From the NCBI GenBank assembly GCA_046705645.1, contig JBJKQE010000212.1, positions 1 to 18,415 on the forward strand: 18,415 bases of DNA, in the 5' to 3' direction. Position 1 is the stretch's first letter; each line of letters starts with the position of its first letter. The notes under the pieces were generated by a model. That model was not told where the DNA came from, did not search any database, and saw nothing but the letters and a program-made list of their open reading frames with translations. The stretch is from FEN-1297 sp046705645 (GTDB lineage: Bacteria; Bacteroidota; Ignavibacteria; Ignavibacteriales; Ignavibacteriaceae). Positions 7,335 to 15,643 of the stretch are shown piece by piece. The translations under genes and the position numbers were made by a program.

Positions 7335-9881
7335 TTATTTCATCAAAATTAATTTTTTAACTGCTGTATAACTTCCCGCTTGCATCCTGTAAAAATAAAC
7401 TCCGCTTGAAAATTTCCCAGCATTAAATTCCAAGGAATAATTACCTGCCACTTTTTCTTCATTTACAAGCGTGGCTACTTCTCTTCCTAGAATATCATAT
7501 ACCTTTATTGTTACTAAACTATTTTTAGGTACAGAGAAATCTATTGTTGTTGCAGGATTAAAAGGATTAGGATAATTTTGTTTAAGTGAAAACTGTTTTG
7601 GAATTTTTTGTGTTTTATTTTCAACACCTGTTACCGCGCTGTTTCTCGAACCGGTTCGCTGGTTATTACCTTTAAAAGTTCCCCATTCATATGAAAGGTT
7701 AATTCTCGGAACAGGACTTAAGAATAAGTTCTTATTTAAATTTGTTAATAAGCTGTCATCAGGAATTTTTAATACATACAATTTGCCAAGAGTATCTCCT
7801 ACCATAATTAAGTTTGAGTTGGTTATTAATGTCGGAGCAATAATCGGATTTCCGGTTCTTAACACCCATTTTTGAATTCCATTTGAGCTAAGCGCATAAA
7901 AGTTTCCATTTATTGAACCAAAAAATATTGATCCCTTAGAACTTAAAGCAGGTGTAGAATAAACAGCAGAGCCGGCATTAAACTGCCAAATTTTATTTCC
8001 TGTTTTTGAAAGACAATAAAAGCTGCCGTCTCCTGAACCGAAATATATAACACCATCCAAACCGATTATCGGAGAAGATTTTATTTCACCTCCTGTTTGA
8101 AATTTCCATAATAAATTTCCGTTCAGGCTGACCTTATAAAGAAACCCGTCTTCCGAACCGAAAACAACACTGCTGTCTAATCCTAATGCAGGCGAACTGC
8201 TTATCGGCCCGTTTGTAGTATATGTCCATAGTTTTGATCCGGTTGGAGATAAAGCATACAATTTACCGTCATTACTGCCGAAATAAACATTACCGTTGTC
8301 ACTTATTGAAGGAGAAGATGTAATAGAACCTCCGGTTTGTAAATACCATTTAATCGTTCCCAATTCATCGAGTGCAAAAAATCTTCCGGTGGAAATACCA
8401 ACATAAATTAAACTGTCAAAAACTGCCGAAGGAGAAGAAACGATCGTACCTCCCAATGCTTTATCCCATTTTGGAATTCCTTGATAATCAAAAGCGTATA
8501 AACGGGTATCATTGCTTCCCACATATATATTGTTATTATTACTTATACAAGTTGTAGACTGTATGGAGCCTCCGGTTTGAATAATCCATTTTACACTGGC
8601 GGCAGAATCAAAACAATAAACGCTACCTCCTTTAGAAGTTACAAAATAAGTATCATCGTCAAGCTGACCAACAGCTGATTCAATTGAACCTTTAGCATCT
8701 AATTCCGCAGCGTATACGGAAATTTTAACCGAATCCTTTTTAACTATGCCATAATTACTGGTTAATTTAAGATCAACATACCATGAACCAGTCGGTAATT
8801 CTATCTTTACAGCAGGAGAAGTACTTATTACTTTATTATGAATGCTCCATTCATAACTCGAAACTCTTCCGTAATTTAACTTTATTATAGGATCAATTGT
8901 CTTTGATACTTTTGCTGCATAATTAGAGTCAAGCCAAACATCCTGTGTATTATAAATTATATTATTATACTGGGGAATTATACCTGTAATGGAATTAACA
9001 TAAATACCATTACCCCTTGTACCTATAACTAAATTTGTATCCTTAATTACGGCAACATCAATCCAGTCATTATTAGTATAGCCGGGACCATTAATCGGAT
9101 TCCATGTTTGGCCGTTATTTGTAGAAAGAGTAATACCGTATCCAAAAATCATTGCAAGTATATTTGATTCTGAATCGGCATAAACTTTAGTATCAACCGT
9201 CGTTCCATGCCAGGATTGTCCAATATCGGTAGAATAATATACACTGTCATTCGTTGCTGCATAAATTTTATTTCCGGAAATTGCAAGATTAAAGACATGA
9301 AGTCCTGTTAATCCAATTGGTGTCCAGGCAGTTCCTCCGGTATTAGAAAGATATATTCCGTTATTTGTTCCTGCGAAAAAATCAGTTCCGCGAATTGCCA
9401 TGGACTCAATAGTATCAGCAAACGATGGATCTGCTTTTGCCCAGTTGCCGCCATTATTTGAAGAGAGGAATATGCCGGAATCGGTACCGGCATAGGTTGT
9501 ATCTCCATTAACCGCAATAGAAAATATATAGTTACTAGTCAGACCGGAATCTGATCTTTTCCAACTTGAGCCGTTATCCTTTGATAAAAAAATTCCGCTG
9601 CCGTTAGTGCCGGCAAAAATATCACTATCCTTCACGGAAAGAGATAGAATGTTAAAGTTAATTAATCCGTTATTTGTCTGAGACCAATTCAAGCCTCGAT
9701 CTGTTGACAGCAGGATTCCGTTTGCTTTGGATCCTGCGAATAGGCTGACCCCCTTTCCGGCAAAGCATGATACTTCGATGCCATTTGGTGCATTTGCCTT
9801 TATCCATTGGGCATTACCGGAATACGTAAAGATTAAAAACGTAAAAATGATTGTAGTAAAAAAACGCAGTAAATCCTTCAT
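7335..9881 (-). CDS. T9SS cargo protein: BNR-repeat propeller, Ig-like domain, PQQ-like propeller and sorting domain
   Basis: An 848-residue exported protein. Signal peptide about residues 1-24 (ending GNAQ). Residues 25-300 hold six Asp-box/BNR motifs of the form S-x-D/N-x-G-x-x-W (Trp66, 107, 147, 186, 224, 260), similar to sortilin or YCF48-like propellers. Residues 305-392 resemble a PKD/Ig domain (YEWSIHN ... VDLKLTSNYG). Residues 395-705 are a PQQ/BamB-like propeller with seven tryptophans exactly 40 residues apart (432 to 672). A GNNQRTG segment follows, and residues 760-848 are a type A T9SS sorting domain (QNYPNPFNP, VYDILGRE, SGVYFYR). The start is supported by GGGAG 7 nt before the ATG. 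It is expected on the cell surface or released. The substrate is unknown; PQQ-type blades need not bind the cofactor. It is divergent from a shorter paralogue at 10443. Confidence 0.92.
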   Translation of the reverse strand: MKDLLRFFTTIIFTFLIFTYSGNAQWIKANAPNGIEVSCFAGKGVSLFAGSKANGILLSTDRGLNWSQTNNGLINFNILSLSVKDSDIFAGTNGSGIFLSKDNGSSWKRSDSGLTSNYIFSIAVNGDTTYAGTDSGIFLSSNNGGNWAKADPSFADTIESMAIRGTDFFAGTNNGIYLSNTGGTAWTPIGLTGLHVFNLAISGNKIYAATNDSVYYSTDIGQSWHGTTVDTKVYADSESNILAMIFGYGITLSTNNGQTWNPINGPGYTNNDWIDVAVIKDTNLVIGTRGNGIYVNSITGIIPQYNNIIYNTQDVWLDSNYAAKVSKTIDPIIKLNYGRVSSYEWSIHNKVISTSPAVKIELPTGSWYVDLKLTSNYGIVKKDSVKISVYAAELDAKGSIESAVGQLDDDTYFVTSKGGSVYCFDSAASVKWIIQTGGSIQSTTCISNNNNIYVGSNDTRLYAFDYQGIPKWDKALGGTIVSSPSAVFDSLIYVGISTGRFFALDELGTIKWYLQTGGSITSSPSISDNGNVYFGSNDGKLYALSPTGSKLWTYTTNGPISSSPALGLDSSVVFGSEDGFLYKVSLNGNLLWKFQTGGEIKSSPIIGLDGVIYFGSGDGSFYCLSKTGNKIWQFNAGSAVYSTPALSSKGSIFFGSINGNFYALSSNGIQKWVLRTGNPIIAPTLITNSNLIMVGDTLGKLYVLKIPDDSLLTNLNKNLFLSPVPRINLSYEWGTFKGNNQRTGSRNSAVTGVENKTQKIPKQFSLKQNYPNPFNPATTIDFSVPKNSLVTIKVYDILGREVATLVNEEKVAGNYSLEFNAGKFSSGVYFYRMQAGSYTAVKKLILMK

Positions 9882-10009
9882 TATTTTTCTCCCATTATTT
9901 CTATTAAACTCTTAATAATTATAAAATCATAATTCGGATATTATTGAAAGGCAGCCCCTATAAAGGTTTTCCGTTCGGTTAGATATCGCAATAATCTATT
10001 ATAAGAACA

Positions 10010-10040
10010 CAAAATTAGTTAGAAAAATATTCTACACAAT
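10010..10040 (-). promoter_or_regulatory. Candidate Bacteroidota-type promoter for the 848-residue cargo gene
   Basis: On the minus strand ATTG (10037-10040) is followed after exactly 19 nt by TAATTTTG (10010-10017), a full match to TAnnTTTG. Transcription would start near 10003 and give a leader of about 120 nt before the ATG at 9881. Confidence 0.4.
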
Positions 10041-10290
10041 TAATATAATAATTTGGAATTTATTTATAATCAATTTTAGGGAAAATTTTTTTTTAAAATC
10101 AAAGAAAGTTCTAATTCTTAAAATTGAATAAATATAACATCTCTTTTTTGATGAGTATTATACTATCAATTATTATGCATTTAATTAAAAATGTTTTTAA
10201 GTTTAATAAGAAATAATTAGCACTATATTTAAGTACGGGGATTTTGTAACTACATTAAGACATGCGCGGGGCCAAATCGAAATGGATAAA

Positions 10291-10310
10291 TTAAATAAAG
10301 CTTTATTTAA
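10291..10310. promoter_or_regulatory. Perfect 20-bp palindrome, possible operator
   Basis: TTAAATAAAGCTTTATTTAA is a gap-free self-complementary sequence 132 bp upstream of the ATG at 10443. Its half-site TTAAATAA is the same as the arms of the hairpins at 4851-4886 and 17478-17500. It could bind a dimeric regulator, or be a chance palindrome in AT-rich DNA. Confidence 0.3.
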
Positions 10311-10442
10311 AATTTTATTCATGATAATAAGATATTAGAGACAAGAAGTAATTCTGTATAAAAATATGATAGCTGAAAATAAAATTTTATCGAATTTAAA
10401 GCATAAATAAAAAAGTAAATAAATAAACTTTGGGAATTATCC

Positions 10443-12512
10443 ATGAAAAATATAAAAAAAATTCTCCCGTTATTTATTTCATTATTTGTATTTATTAATA
10501 TATCTTGGGGACAATGGATGAAAACCAATGGACCATGGGGAGGCACAGTAGCCAGTTGTTTTGCCGGGAATAAAGAAAAACTTTATGCGGGATCTGAGAG
10601 TCAGGGTGTTTTTCTCTCAACAGACACAGGTATCAATTGGAAATCTATAAATTCGAATTTACCAGATAAAAGTATTTTGTCAATTTTAGCAATGGGTGAT
10701 ACTATCCTTGCCGGTACTTATAATGCATTATTTATTTCAACAAACAATGGGGTAAGCTGGAATGCCTCAGGTGAAGGTATCCCGGGAAATACACGTATCT
10801 ATTCCCTTGCAGTATTTGCTACAATATTATTTGCCGGAACAAATCCAGGAGGAATTTATCGTTCTAGTGACCGCGGGTTAACCTGGATTCAAGTTTTTTC
10901 CGGGATTTCAAGTGCTTCTACTATGGATTTTATACAAAACGAAAGTAAGCTATTTGCGGTAGTCGAACCGCAGGGGATTTTTGAATCTACAGATCTTGGG
11001 ATTACATGGACTGAATCATTATTAACTGCAAACAATAGCAAATCTATTGCTGTCAAAGATGGAATAATTTTTTATGGAAATCTCTTTTCTACCAATAATG
11101 GTGAAAATTGGGAAACATCCGGTCCACCATTAAATAATATTATAAACGGTATTGAAGTAATAGATTCTTGTATTTTTGCTGCGATTGACGGTAATGGAGT
11201 ATTTGTTTCCTCAAATGGAAAAGATTGGGAACCTATTAATGAAGGTTTGCCTGACATGTCTACATATGTTTTGTATTCTTGGGATTCGATTTTATTTGTA
11301 TCCACTTTTAATCAAGGTGTTTTTCGCTCCACAAATTTCGGCAAGAATTGGTATCCTACAAACCTAAGATTTAAAGATACTTATGTAAATTCTCTTTTAA
11401 TTAAGGATAGCAGCCTTTTTGCCGGAACGCTTGAAGGTGTATATCGAACTACAGATTACGGTTATAACTGGATTCCTTTAAATGCAGGTTTAACGTCTTA
11501 TGATGTAAACTGTCTCGCATCGAATGACAGCTGTATTATCGCCGGAACCCGGAATGGTTTATTCAAATCTACTGATGATGGTTTAACTTGGAATACTATC
11601 AATTCTGGACTTGCAGGTTCTTACATTAGTACTCTAGCTGCTAACAACAAAAATATTTATGCAGCTAATCTCTCCGATACGTTATTTTTTTCTTCTGATA
11701 ATGGAAGAAGCTGGATTCCATTAAACCCGCTTAATTTATTTTTTGGCATAAGATTCTGTCCTACATCTATAGCTGTAAGGGATTCAAATATTTTTGTTGG
11801 TACAGGATTAAACGGTATTTATCATTCAACGAATAATGGCACAAACTGGACCAATGTAAACAATGGTTTAACCGACCTTTCAATTAAATCATTACTTATT
11901 TATAAAAATAGTGTGTATGCCGGAACTTATGAACATGGAGTCTTTCTTTCCACTGATAACGGTGAAAGCTGGAAAGCAATAAATAAAGGTGTGACAAACT
12001 ACCCGATATTTTCGTTATTTATTTCCGACACAACTTTTTTTGCCGGTAATAGCATGGCTGTCTTTTATTCTGAGAACTACGGTAATGATTGGATACAATG
12101 GAAAAATGGATTTCCATACGCTCCCGTCATTTCTTCAATTGTCGTTCAAGACTCTATTGTATTTGCCGGAACTTGGGCGGAAGGCGTGTGGAGCCGCTCA
12201 CTATCGAACATTCCTACCGATATATATGAAAAAGGATATCAAATAATTTCTGAATTTTCTCTAAGCCAAAATTACCCCAATCCGTTTAATCCATCAACAA
12301 TAATATCCTACTCAATTCCAAAAGAAGGCATAGTAACGCTAAAGGTATATGATATTCTTGGAAGAGAAATAGCCAGGCTTGTAAATGAAGAAAAAGCGGC
12401 GGGTAAATATATGGTTAACTTCAAAGGGGATGATCTCTCAAGCGGTATTTATTTCTACAGTCTCAATACAAACGGAAATGTAATTACAAAGAAGATGTTG
12501 CTGCTAAAATAA
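10443..12512 (+). CDS. T9SS cargo protein with 13 BNR/sortilin-like repeats
   Basis: A 689-residue exported protein. Signal peptide about residues 1-23 (ending SWGQ). The body (25-590) has thirteen S-x-D/N-x-G-x-x-W type Asp-box motifs, with tryptophans at 66, 106, 148, 189, 223, 262, 303, 343, 383, 424, 469, 510 and 550, mostly 40-42 residues apart. This is enough for about two propellers of six or seven blades. Residues 600-689 are a type A T9SS sorting domain (QNYPNPFNPSTI, VYDILGREIARLVNEEKAAG, SGIYFYS). The first 100 residues align well with the divergent 848-residue neighbour (QW.K.N.P, SCFAG, STD.G.NW), so the two are paralogues. Sialidase-type catalytic residues are not apparent, so I do not call it a glycosidase. 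The exact ligand or role is unknown. Confidence 0.92.
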   Translation: MKNIKKILPLFISLFVFINISWGQWMKTNGPWGGTVASCFAGNKEKLYAGSESQGVFLSTDTGINWKSINSNLPDKSILSILAMGDTILAGTYNALFISTNNGVSWNASGEGIPGNTRIYSLAVFATILFAGTNPGGIYRSSDRGLTWIQVFSGISSASTMDFIQNESKLFAVVEPQGIFESTDLGITWTESLLTANNSKSIAVKDGIIFYGNLFSTNNGENWETSGPPLNNIINGIEVIDSCIFAAIDGNGVFVSSNGKDWEPINEGLPDMSTYVLYSWDSILFVSTFNQGVFRSTNFGKNWYPTNLRFKDTYVNSLLIKDSSLFAGTLEGVYRTTDYGYNWIPLNAGLTSYDVNCLASNDSCIIAGTRNGLFKSTDDGLTWNTINSGLAGSYISTLAANNKNIYAANLSDTLFFSSDNGRSWIPLNPLNLFFGIRFCPTSIAVRDSNIFVGTGLNGIYHSTNNGTNWTNVNNGLTDLSIKSLLIYKNSVYAGTYEHGVFLSTDNGESWKAINKGVTNYPIFSLFISDTTFFAGNSMAVFYSENYGNDWIQWKNGFPYAPVISSIVVQDSIVFAGTWAEGVWSRSLSNIPTDIYEKGYQIISEFSLSQNYPNPFNPSTIISYSIPKEGIVTLKVYDILGREIARLVNEEKAAGKYMVNFKGDDLSSGIYFYSLNTNGNVITKKMLLLK

Positions 12513-12558
12513 TACTAGTGAATCCTGAGAAAAAGAAAATTAAAAGTAAAAATTAGTG

Positions 12559-12665
12559 GGCTAACAACGCAATTTAAACCGACACCGATCTCGCAGTCAG
12601 CATTTTTGAAATTATTAAAGTAGTACCGCTTAAAGTTTCCTGTTCAGCTGAAGCGTTCTATTAAG
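12559..12665 (+). repeat. Degenerate attC-like imperfect inverted repeat
   Basis: The left part, GGCTAACAACGCAATTTAAA followed by CCGACACCG, resembles the left half of integron attC sites (CTAACAA ... CAAGCCGACGCCG). The right part, CTGAAGCGTTCTAT, matches the attC ending CTCAAGCGTTAGAT at 11 of 14 positions, and the preceding CCGCTTAA resembles the attC L' side. The two ends are loosely inverted (AACGC and GCGTT). The final core triplet is altered, so a functional site is unlikely. It lies between two convergent genes. Confidence 0.3.
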
Positions 12666-12701
12666 TTTCTTGTAATTGGCTGCAGAGTAAACGTATGATC
12701 G

Positions 12702-14123
12702 TTACGCTTCTTTTGCTTTCAAATTCCTTCCGATACGATGGCCGATCAAACCGTAAAATCCAACATAGCCGTAAGCTATCAGAGGGACAATATAAGAAAT
12801 CTGCAGTCCGCCTAAGTCTGCTATATGCCCCTGCAGCGGCGGTAGAAGCGCTCCTCCGACAATTGCCATTACCAGCAGCGACGAAACTTGGCTTTTCAAT
12901 GTTCCTGTACCTTCAAGGGCAAGTGAAAAAGTATTTGACCAGCCGATAGAAGTAAACAATCCGACTCCGACAACGCACCACATTGCAACTCGTCCGCCGG
13001 CAGCAATAGCAGCAATAAGCAAAGCCACAATGGCAACCATGAAAATTGTAAGAGTACGGGCAGCTTTTCCTTTACCCAATTGGAATAGGAGCCAGCAAAG
13101 GACTATCAGAGGCAGGTAATGCAATACAACTTCCCATCCGCTTACAACACCCAAAATAATAATAGCCGCTATAGGTATACCGCCTAAAATGAGCTGCTTA
13201 TTTTTTGATTTCATCTCGCTCAGTATAACTGCCCCCATAAACCTTCCTATTAACAAGCCTCCCCAGAATAATGCTACATATTTACTTGCATCCAAAGCTG
13301 TGAGACCGGCAATGCTTTTTTGACTAAGAAAGTTTATGATAGAACTCCCTACCGACACTTCCCCGCCTACGTACATAAAAATAGCAATGATTCCCAGAAC
13401 AACATGCGGAAATTTAAGCGCGCCAGCTCCCTTTTTAATTTCTCCTTCACCAATATGAGGTAAATGAATAAAATAAAATACCCCTGCCAGAATAACAAAC
13501 ACAATACAAAATGCCAGATAAGGTATTTTTACAGAATCCGCTCCATGCACATTACCTTGATTGAAATATTGAAATATCAGGTAGCCTCCGATTAATGGTC
13601 CTATAGTGGTACCTACCGAATTGAAACCTTGAGCAAGGTTTAATCTGCTCGATGCCGTACGTTCCGGACCAAGTATGGTAACGTACGGATTTGCAGCAAT
13701 CTGCAGCATAGCAAAACCAAGACCTACAACGAAAAGGGCAACTAAAAACATCGGGTATGAAGTGAGAGCAGCTGCCGGCCAAAATATGGCACTGCCTAAA
13801 CCTGATATAAGAAGACCCATTATAATTCCGTTCTTATATCCCATTTTTGCAATCGGATCTCCTGCTGTTGAAGAAATTATAAAATAAATTAGAGCTCCAA
13901 CAAAATAAGCCCCAAAAAAAGCAAACTGCACCAGCATTGCTTCAAAATAGTTCAAAGTGAATGCTTCTTTGAATCTTGGAATTAAAATATCATTCCAGAC
14001 CGTCATAAATCCCCATAAAAAGAAAAGCGACGTCATTATCATGAATGGGCCTCGGTAGCTTTTCTGATTATTACCTTGACTAATATTTGAATTTGTTTCA
14101 GCAGGCGGGCTAATGTTTGCCAT
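12702..14123 (-). CDS. GluP/FucP-type (FHS family) MFS sugar/H+ symporter
   Basis: A 473-residue inner-membrane transporter with about 12 hydrophobic helices. The FHS signature is plain: LFFLWGFMTVWNDILIPRFK (33-52, with Asp45 at the position of the essential Asp46 of E. coli FucP) and ANPYVTILGPERTASSRLNL (144-163) followed by AQGFNSVGTTIGP. FucP has Glu135 in its ETAANP motif; this protein has Gln141 there (LQIAANP), as I recall for glucose/galactose GluP-type proteins, so glucose or galactose is a better guess than fucose. The ribosome-binding site is the GGAAAGG just before the ATG. It is 413 bp downstream of, and on the same strand as, a ROK kinase homologue, fitting import followed by phosphorylation. 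Its base composition is visibly richer in G+C than its neighbours. Confidence 0.92.
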   Translation of the reverse strand: MANISPPAETNSNISQGNNQKSYRGPFMIMTSLFFLWGFMTVWNDILIPRFKEAFTLNYFEAMLVQFAFFGAYFVGALIYFIISSTAGDPIAKMGYKNGIIMGLLISGLGSAIFWPAAALTSYPMFLVALFVVGLGFAMLQIAANPYVTILGPERTASSRLNLAQGFNSVGTTIGPLIGGYLIFQYFNQGNVHGADSVKIPYLAFCIVFVILAGVFYFIHLPHIGEGEIKKGAGALKFPHVVLGIIAIFMYVGGEVSVGSSIINFLSQKSIAGLTALDASKYVALFWGGLLIGRFMGAVILSEMKSKNKQLILGGIPIAAIIILGVVSGWEVVLHYLPLIVLCWLLFQLGKGKAARTLTIFMVAIVALLIAAIAAGGRVAMWCVVGVGLFTSIGWSNTFSLALEGTGTLKSQVSSLLVMAIVGGALLPPLQGHIADLGGLQISYIVPLIAYGYVGFYGLIGHRIGRNLKAKEA

Positions 14124-14536
14124 AAACCTTTCCTTTCAAATGATGCATTTTTTAGGAACCTTAATTTAAAGCCGACTCTTATCTACACGGGTTCTAATAA
14201 TCCGAAATGTTTTTGAGTTCTATAATTACTAAAGTTACATAATGATTAATGATGATTATTTTTTAATAAAATAAACAAAGATATATTATTGGTGTTATCA
14301 ATTTCACGGTTAGTTCTTTTTTAAGAATAAATTGTCATCTTTTTAATGCACTTTTTACGTAAGATAAGTTTTTATGTACTTAATTACATTTTTCAGTCAT
14401 TCAATTTTAGTATTATTTCAGCTTAATTCATAGAGATGAAATATAATTAAGTCAATTTATTTTATTAAAAACTATTCTAATGCGAAAAGATATTCATTTA
14501 GAAAATAAATAACTACAAGAAAATTCAACTTTGAAA
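14124..14536. other. Spacer between the ROK and transporter genes with direct repeats
   Basis: No gene is visible. ATGATTA occurs at 14242-14248 and again at 14252-14258, in direct orientation with a 10-bp period (one helical turn), about 120 bp upstream of the transporter start; it could be a regulator site. CTTAATT (14422-14428) and AATTAAG (14445-14451) form a weak hairpin downstream of the ROK gene. The length suggests the transporter has its own promoter. Confidence 0.4.
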
Positions 14537-15643
14537 TTATTTTTTATCAAGCGAATGTAAAGCGAATGCATACGCTCCAATTGAAACTGCTTTACTGGTT
14601 CCTAACCTGGAAATACCGACACCGATTTTCATTTGAGAATCATACTTAACTTTTTTACCGGTTCCATGGACGGTAATTTCTTTTGCGGTACTTTGTAGAA
14701 ATGTATTTAGTTCATTTTCATTTTCAAGGTTATAAACATCTGCTGAAAGTCTTCGATATTCAACACCTTCCCAGTTTATAAAATTGCCTTTCATTTCACT
14801 TATCAAGTATGGAAGGAAAACGCCGGCAGCACCTGATAAGCCTCCGCCTATTACAACAAGACCATCAACCAGAGTAACTGCATTAGCGATGGCATCACCG
14901 GCTGCCTCACCGAACTCCCGGAATGCTTTTAATGCTGCATTTTTATTACCTTCTTTTTCCCCTTTACATATTGCATAAATATCTTTTGGTTCGGGCACCT
15001 CTTTTATATTTATACCTGCTTCTCTTGAGTAAATTTTTTTTATACCTCTAATGCTTACATGTTCTTCAATATTCATTTTAGAGTTCAGCTTATCCCTTAA
15101 TAGCCATATCTCCGCAGCAATAGAATTATCGCCTCTAAATAAATTACCTTGGCTGACTATTCCAGCTCCGAACCCCGTACCAAGGGTTAAGCCGAGGAGA
15201 TTTTTATACCTTTTAGGATTCCCAAATTTTTGAAGTAAATTATTTATATAATCCAAATAACCCCCGATTGCTTCGCCGTAAGCAAAAAGATCACCATCAT
15301 TATTTATAAATACTGGCAGCTGAAATTTCTCTTCCAGCATAGGGCCTAAAGCAATTCCGCCTTTAAACGCAGGCAGATTTTGAAGATCACCGATTATTCC
15401 GTTAGGATAATCAGCCGGACCAGGAAATGCAAAGCTTATAGCCGACGGCTTAACTGATAATTTATTCTTAATGCTTGTAAAGCCTTCAATAATTGTCGAA
15501 AGACATTTTTCAAGATCATTTGCATTTGATGGTAAAGTGATTTCTTTGATAATCTGTTTATTAGCTTGAAAGGCAGAAAATACAAAGTTTGTACCTCCCG
15601 CATCCAATGTTAACACTATTCTTTCGTCTTGATTAAAATTCAT
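14537..15643 (-). CDS. ROK-family sugar kinase homologue (Bacteroidota type, without zinc motif)
   Basis: A 368-residue cytoplasmic protein of the ROK (repressor, ORF, kinase) family, expected to phosphorylate a hexose with ATP. Visible motifs are the phosphate-binding DAGGTNF (14-20), FPGPAD (73-78), the catalytic-loop NNDGDLFAYGE (114-124, Asp116 as likely base), LGTGFGAGI (154-162) and the adenosine motif VVIGGGLSG (263-271). It lacks an N-terminal DNA-binding domain, so it is not a repressor. The usual ROK E-x-G-H and CxCGxxGC zinc motif is absent: the corresponding segment reads AAEIWLLR, and only two cysteines occur in the whole protein. It closely resembles the roughly 370-residue ROK proteins of Bacteroides. 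AAGGA lies 9 nt before the ATG. The GluP-type transporter follows on the same strand. The sugar is not certain; glucose or fructose/mannose are possible. Confidence 0.88.
   Translation of the reverse strand: MNFNQDERIVLTLDAGGTNFVFSAFQANKQIIKEITLPSNANDLEKCLSTIIEGFTSIKNKLSVKPSAISFAFPGPADYPNGIIGDLQNLPAFKGGIALGPMLEEKFQLPVFINNDGDLFAYGEAIGGYLDYINNLLQKFGNPKRYKNLLGLTLGTGFGAGIVSQGNLFRGDNSIAAEIWLLRDKLNSKMNIEEHVSIRGIKKIYSREAGINIKEVPEPKDIYAICKGEKEGNKNAALKAFREFGEAAGDAIANAVTLVDGLVVIGGGLSGAAGVFLPYLISEMKGNFINWEGVEYRRLSADVYNLENENELNTFLQSTAKEITVHGTGKKVKYDSQMKIGVGISRLGTSKAVSIGAYAFALHSLDKK

Larger units (their letters stand above)
9882..10442. other. Divergent intergenic region between the two T9SS cargo genes
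   Basis: The 561-bp spacer has no supportable gene. It carries a candidate minus-strand promoter (10010-10040) and a perfect 20-bp palindrome (10291-10310). A short GC-rich island (GCGCGGGGCC, about 10265-10274) sits in otherwise very AT-rich DNA. The plus-strand gene is preceded by GGGA about 9 nt before its ATG. Confidence 0.6.

Noticed and set aside
7769..8590. CRISPR or minisatellite interpretation of the 120-bp periodicity
   Set aside because: The period is coding, matches the 40-residue blade of PQQ-like propellers, and the units are diverged rather than identical repeats with unique spacers.
10319..10546. Minus-strand 75-codon ORF across the start of the second cargo gene
   Set aside because: It overlaps the signal peptide of a well-supported gene and looks like translated AT-rich spacer.
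10443..12512. Sialidase activity from the many Asp-box (BNR) motifs
   Set aside because: The arginine triad and other catalytic residues of sialidases are not evident. Asp-box blades alone are common in non-enzymatic propellers.
12695..12949. Plus-strand 84-codon ORF
   Set aside because: It is antisense to the C-terminus of the FHS transporter, whose motifs are unambiguous.
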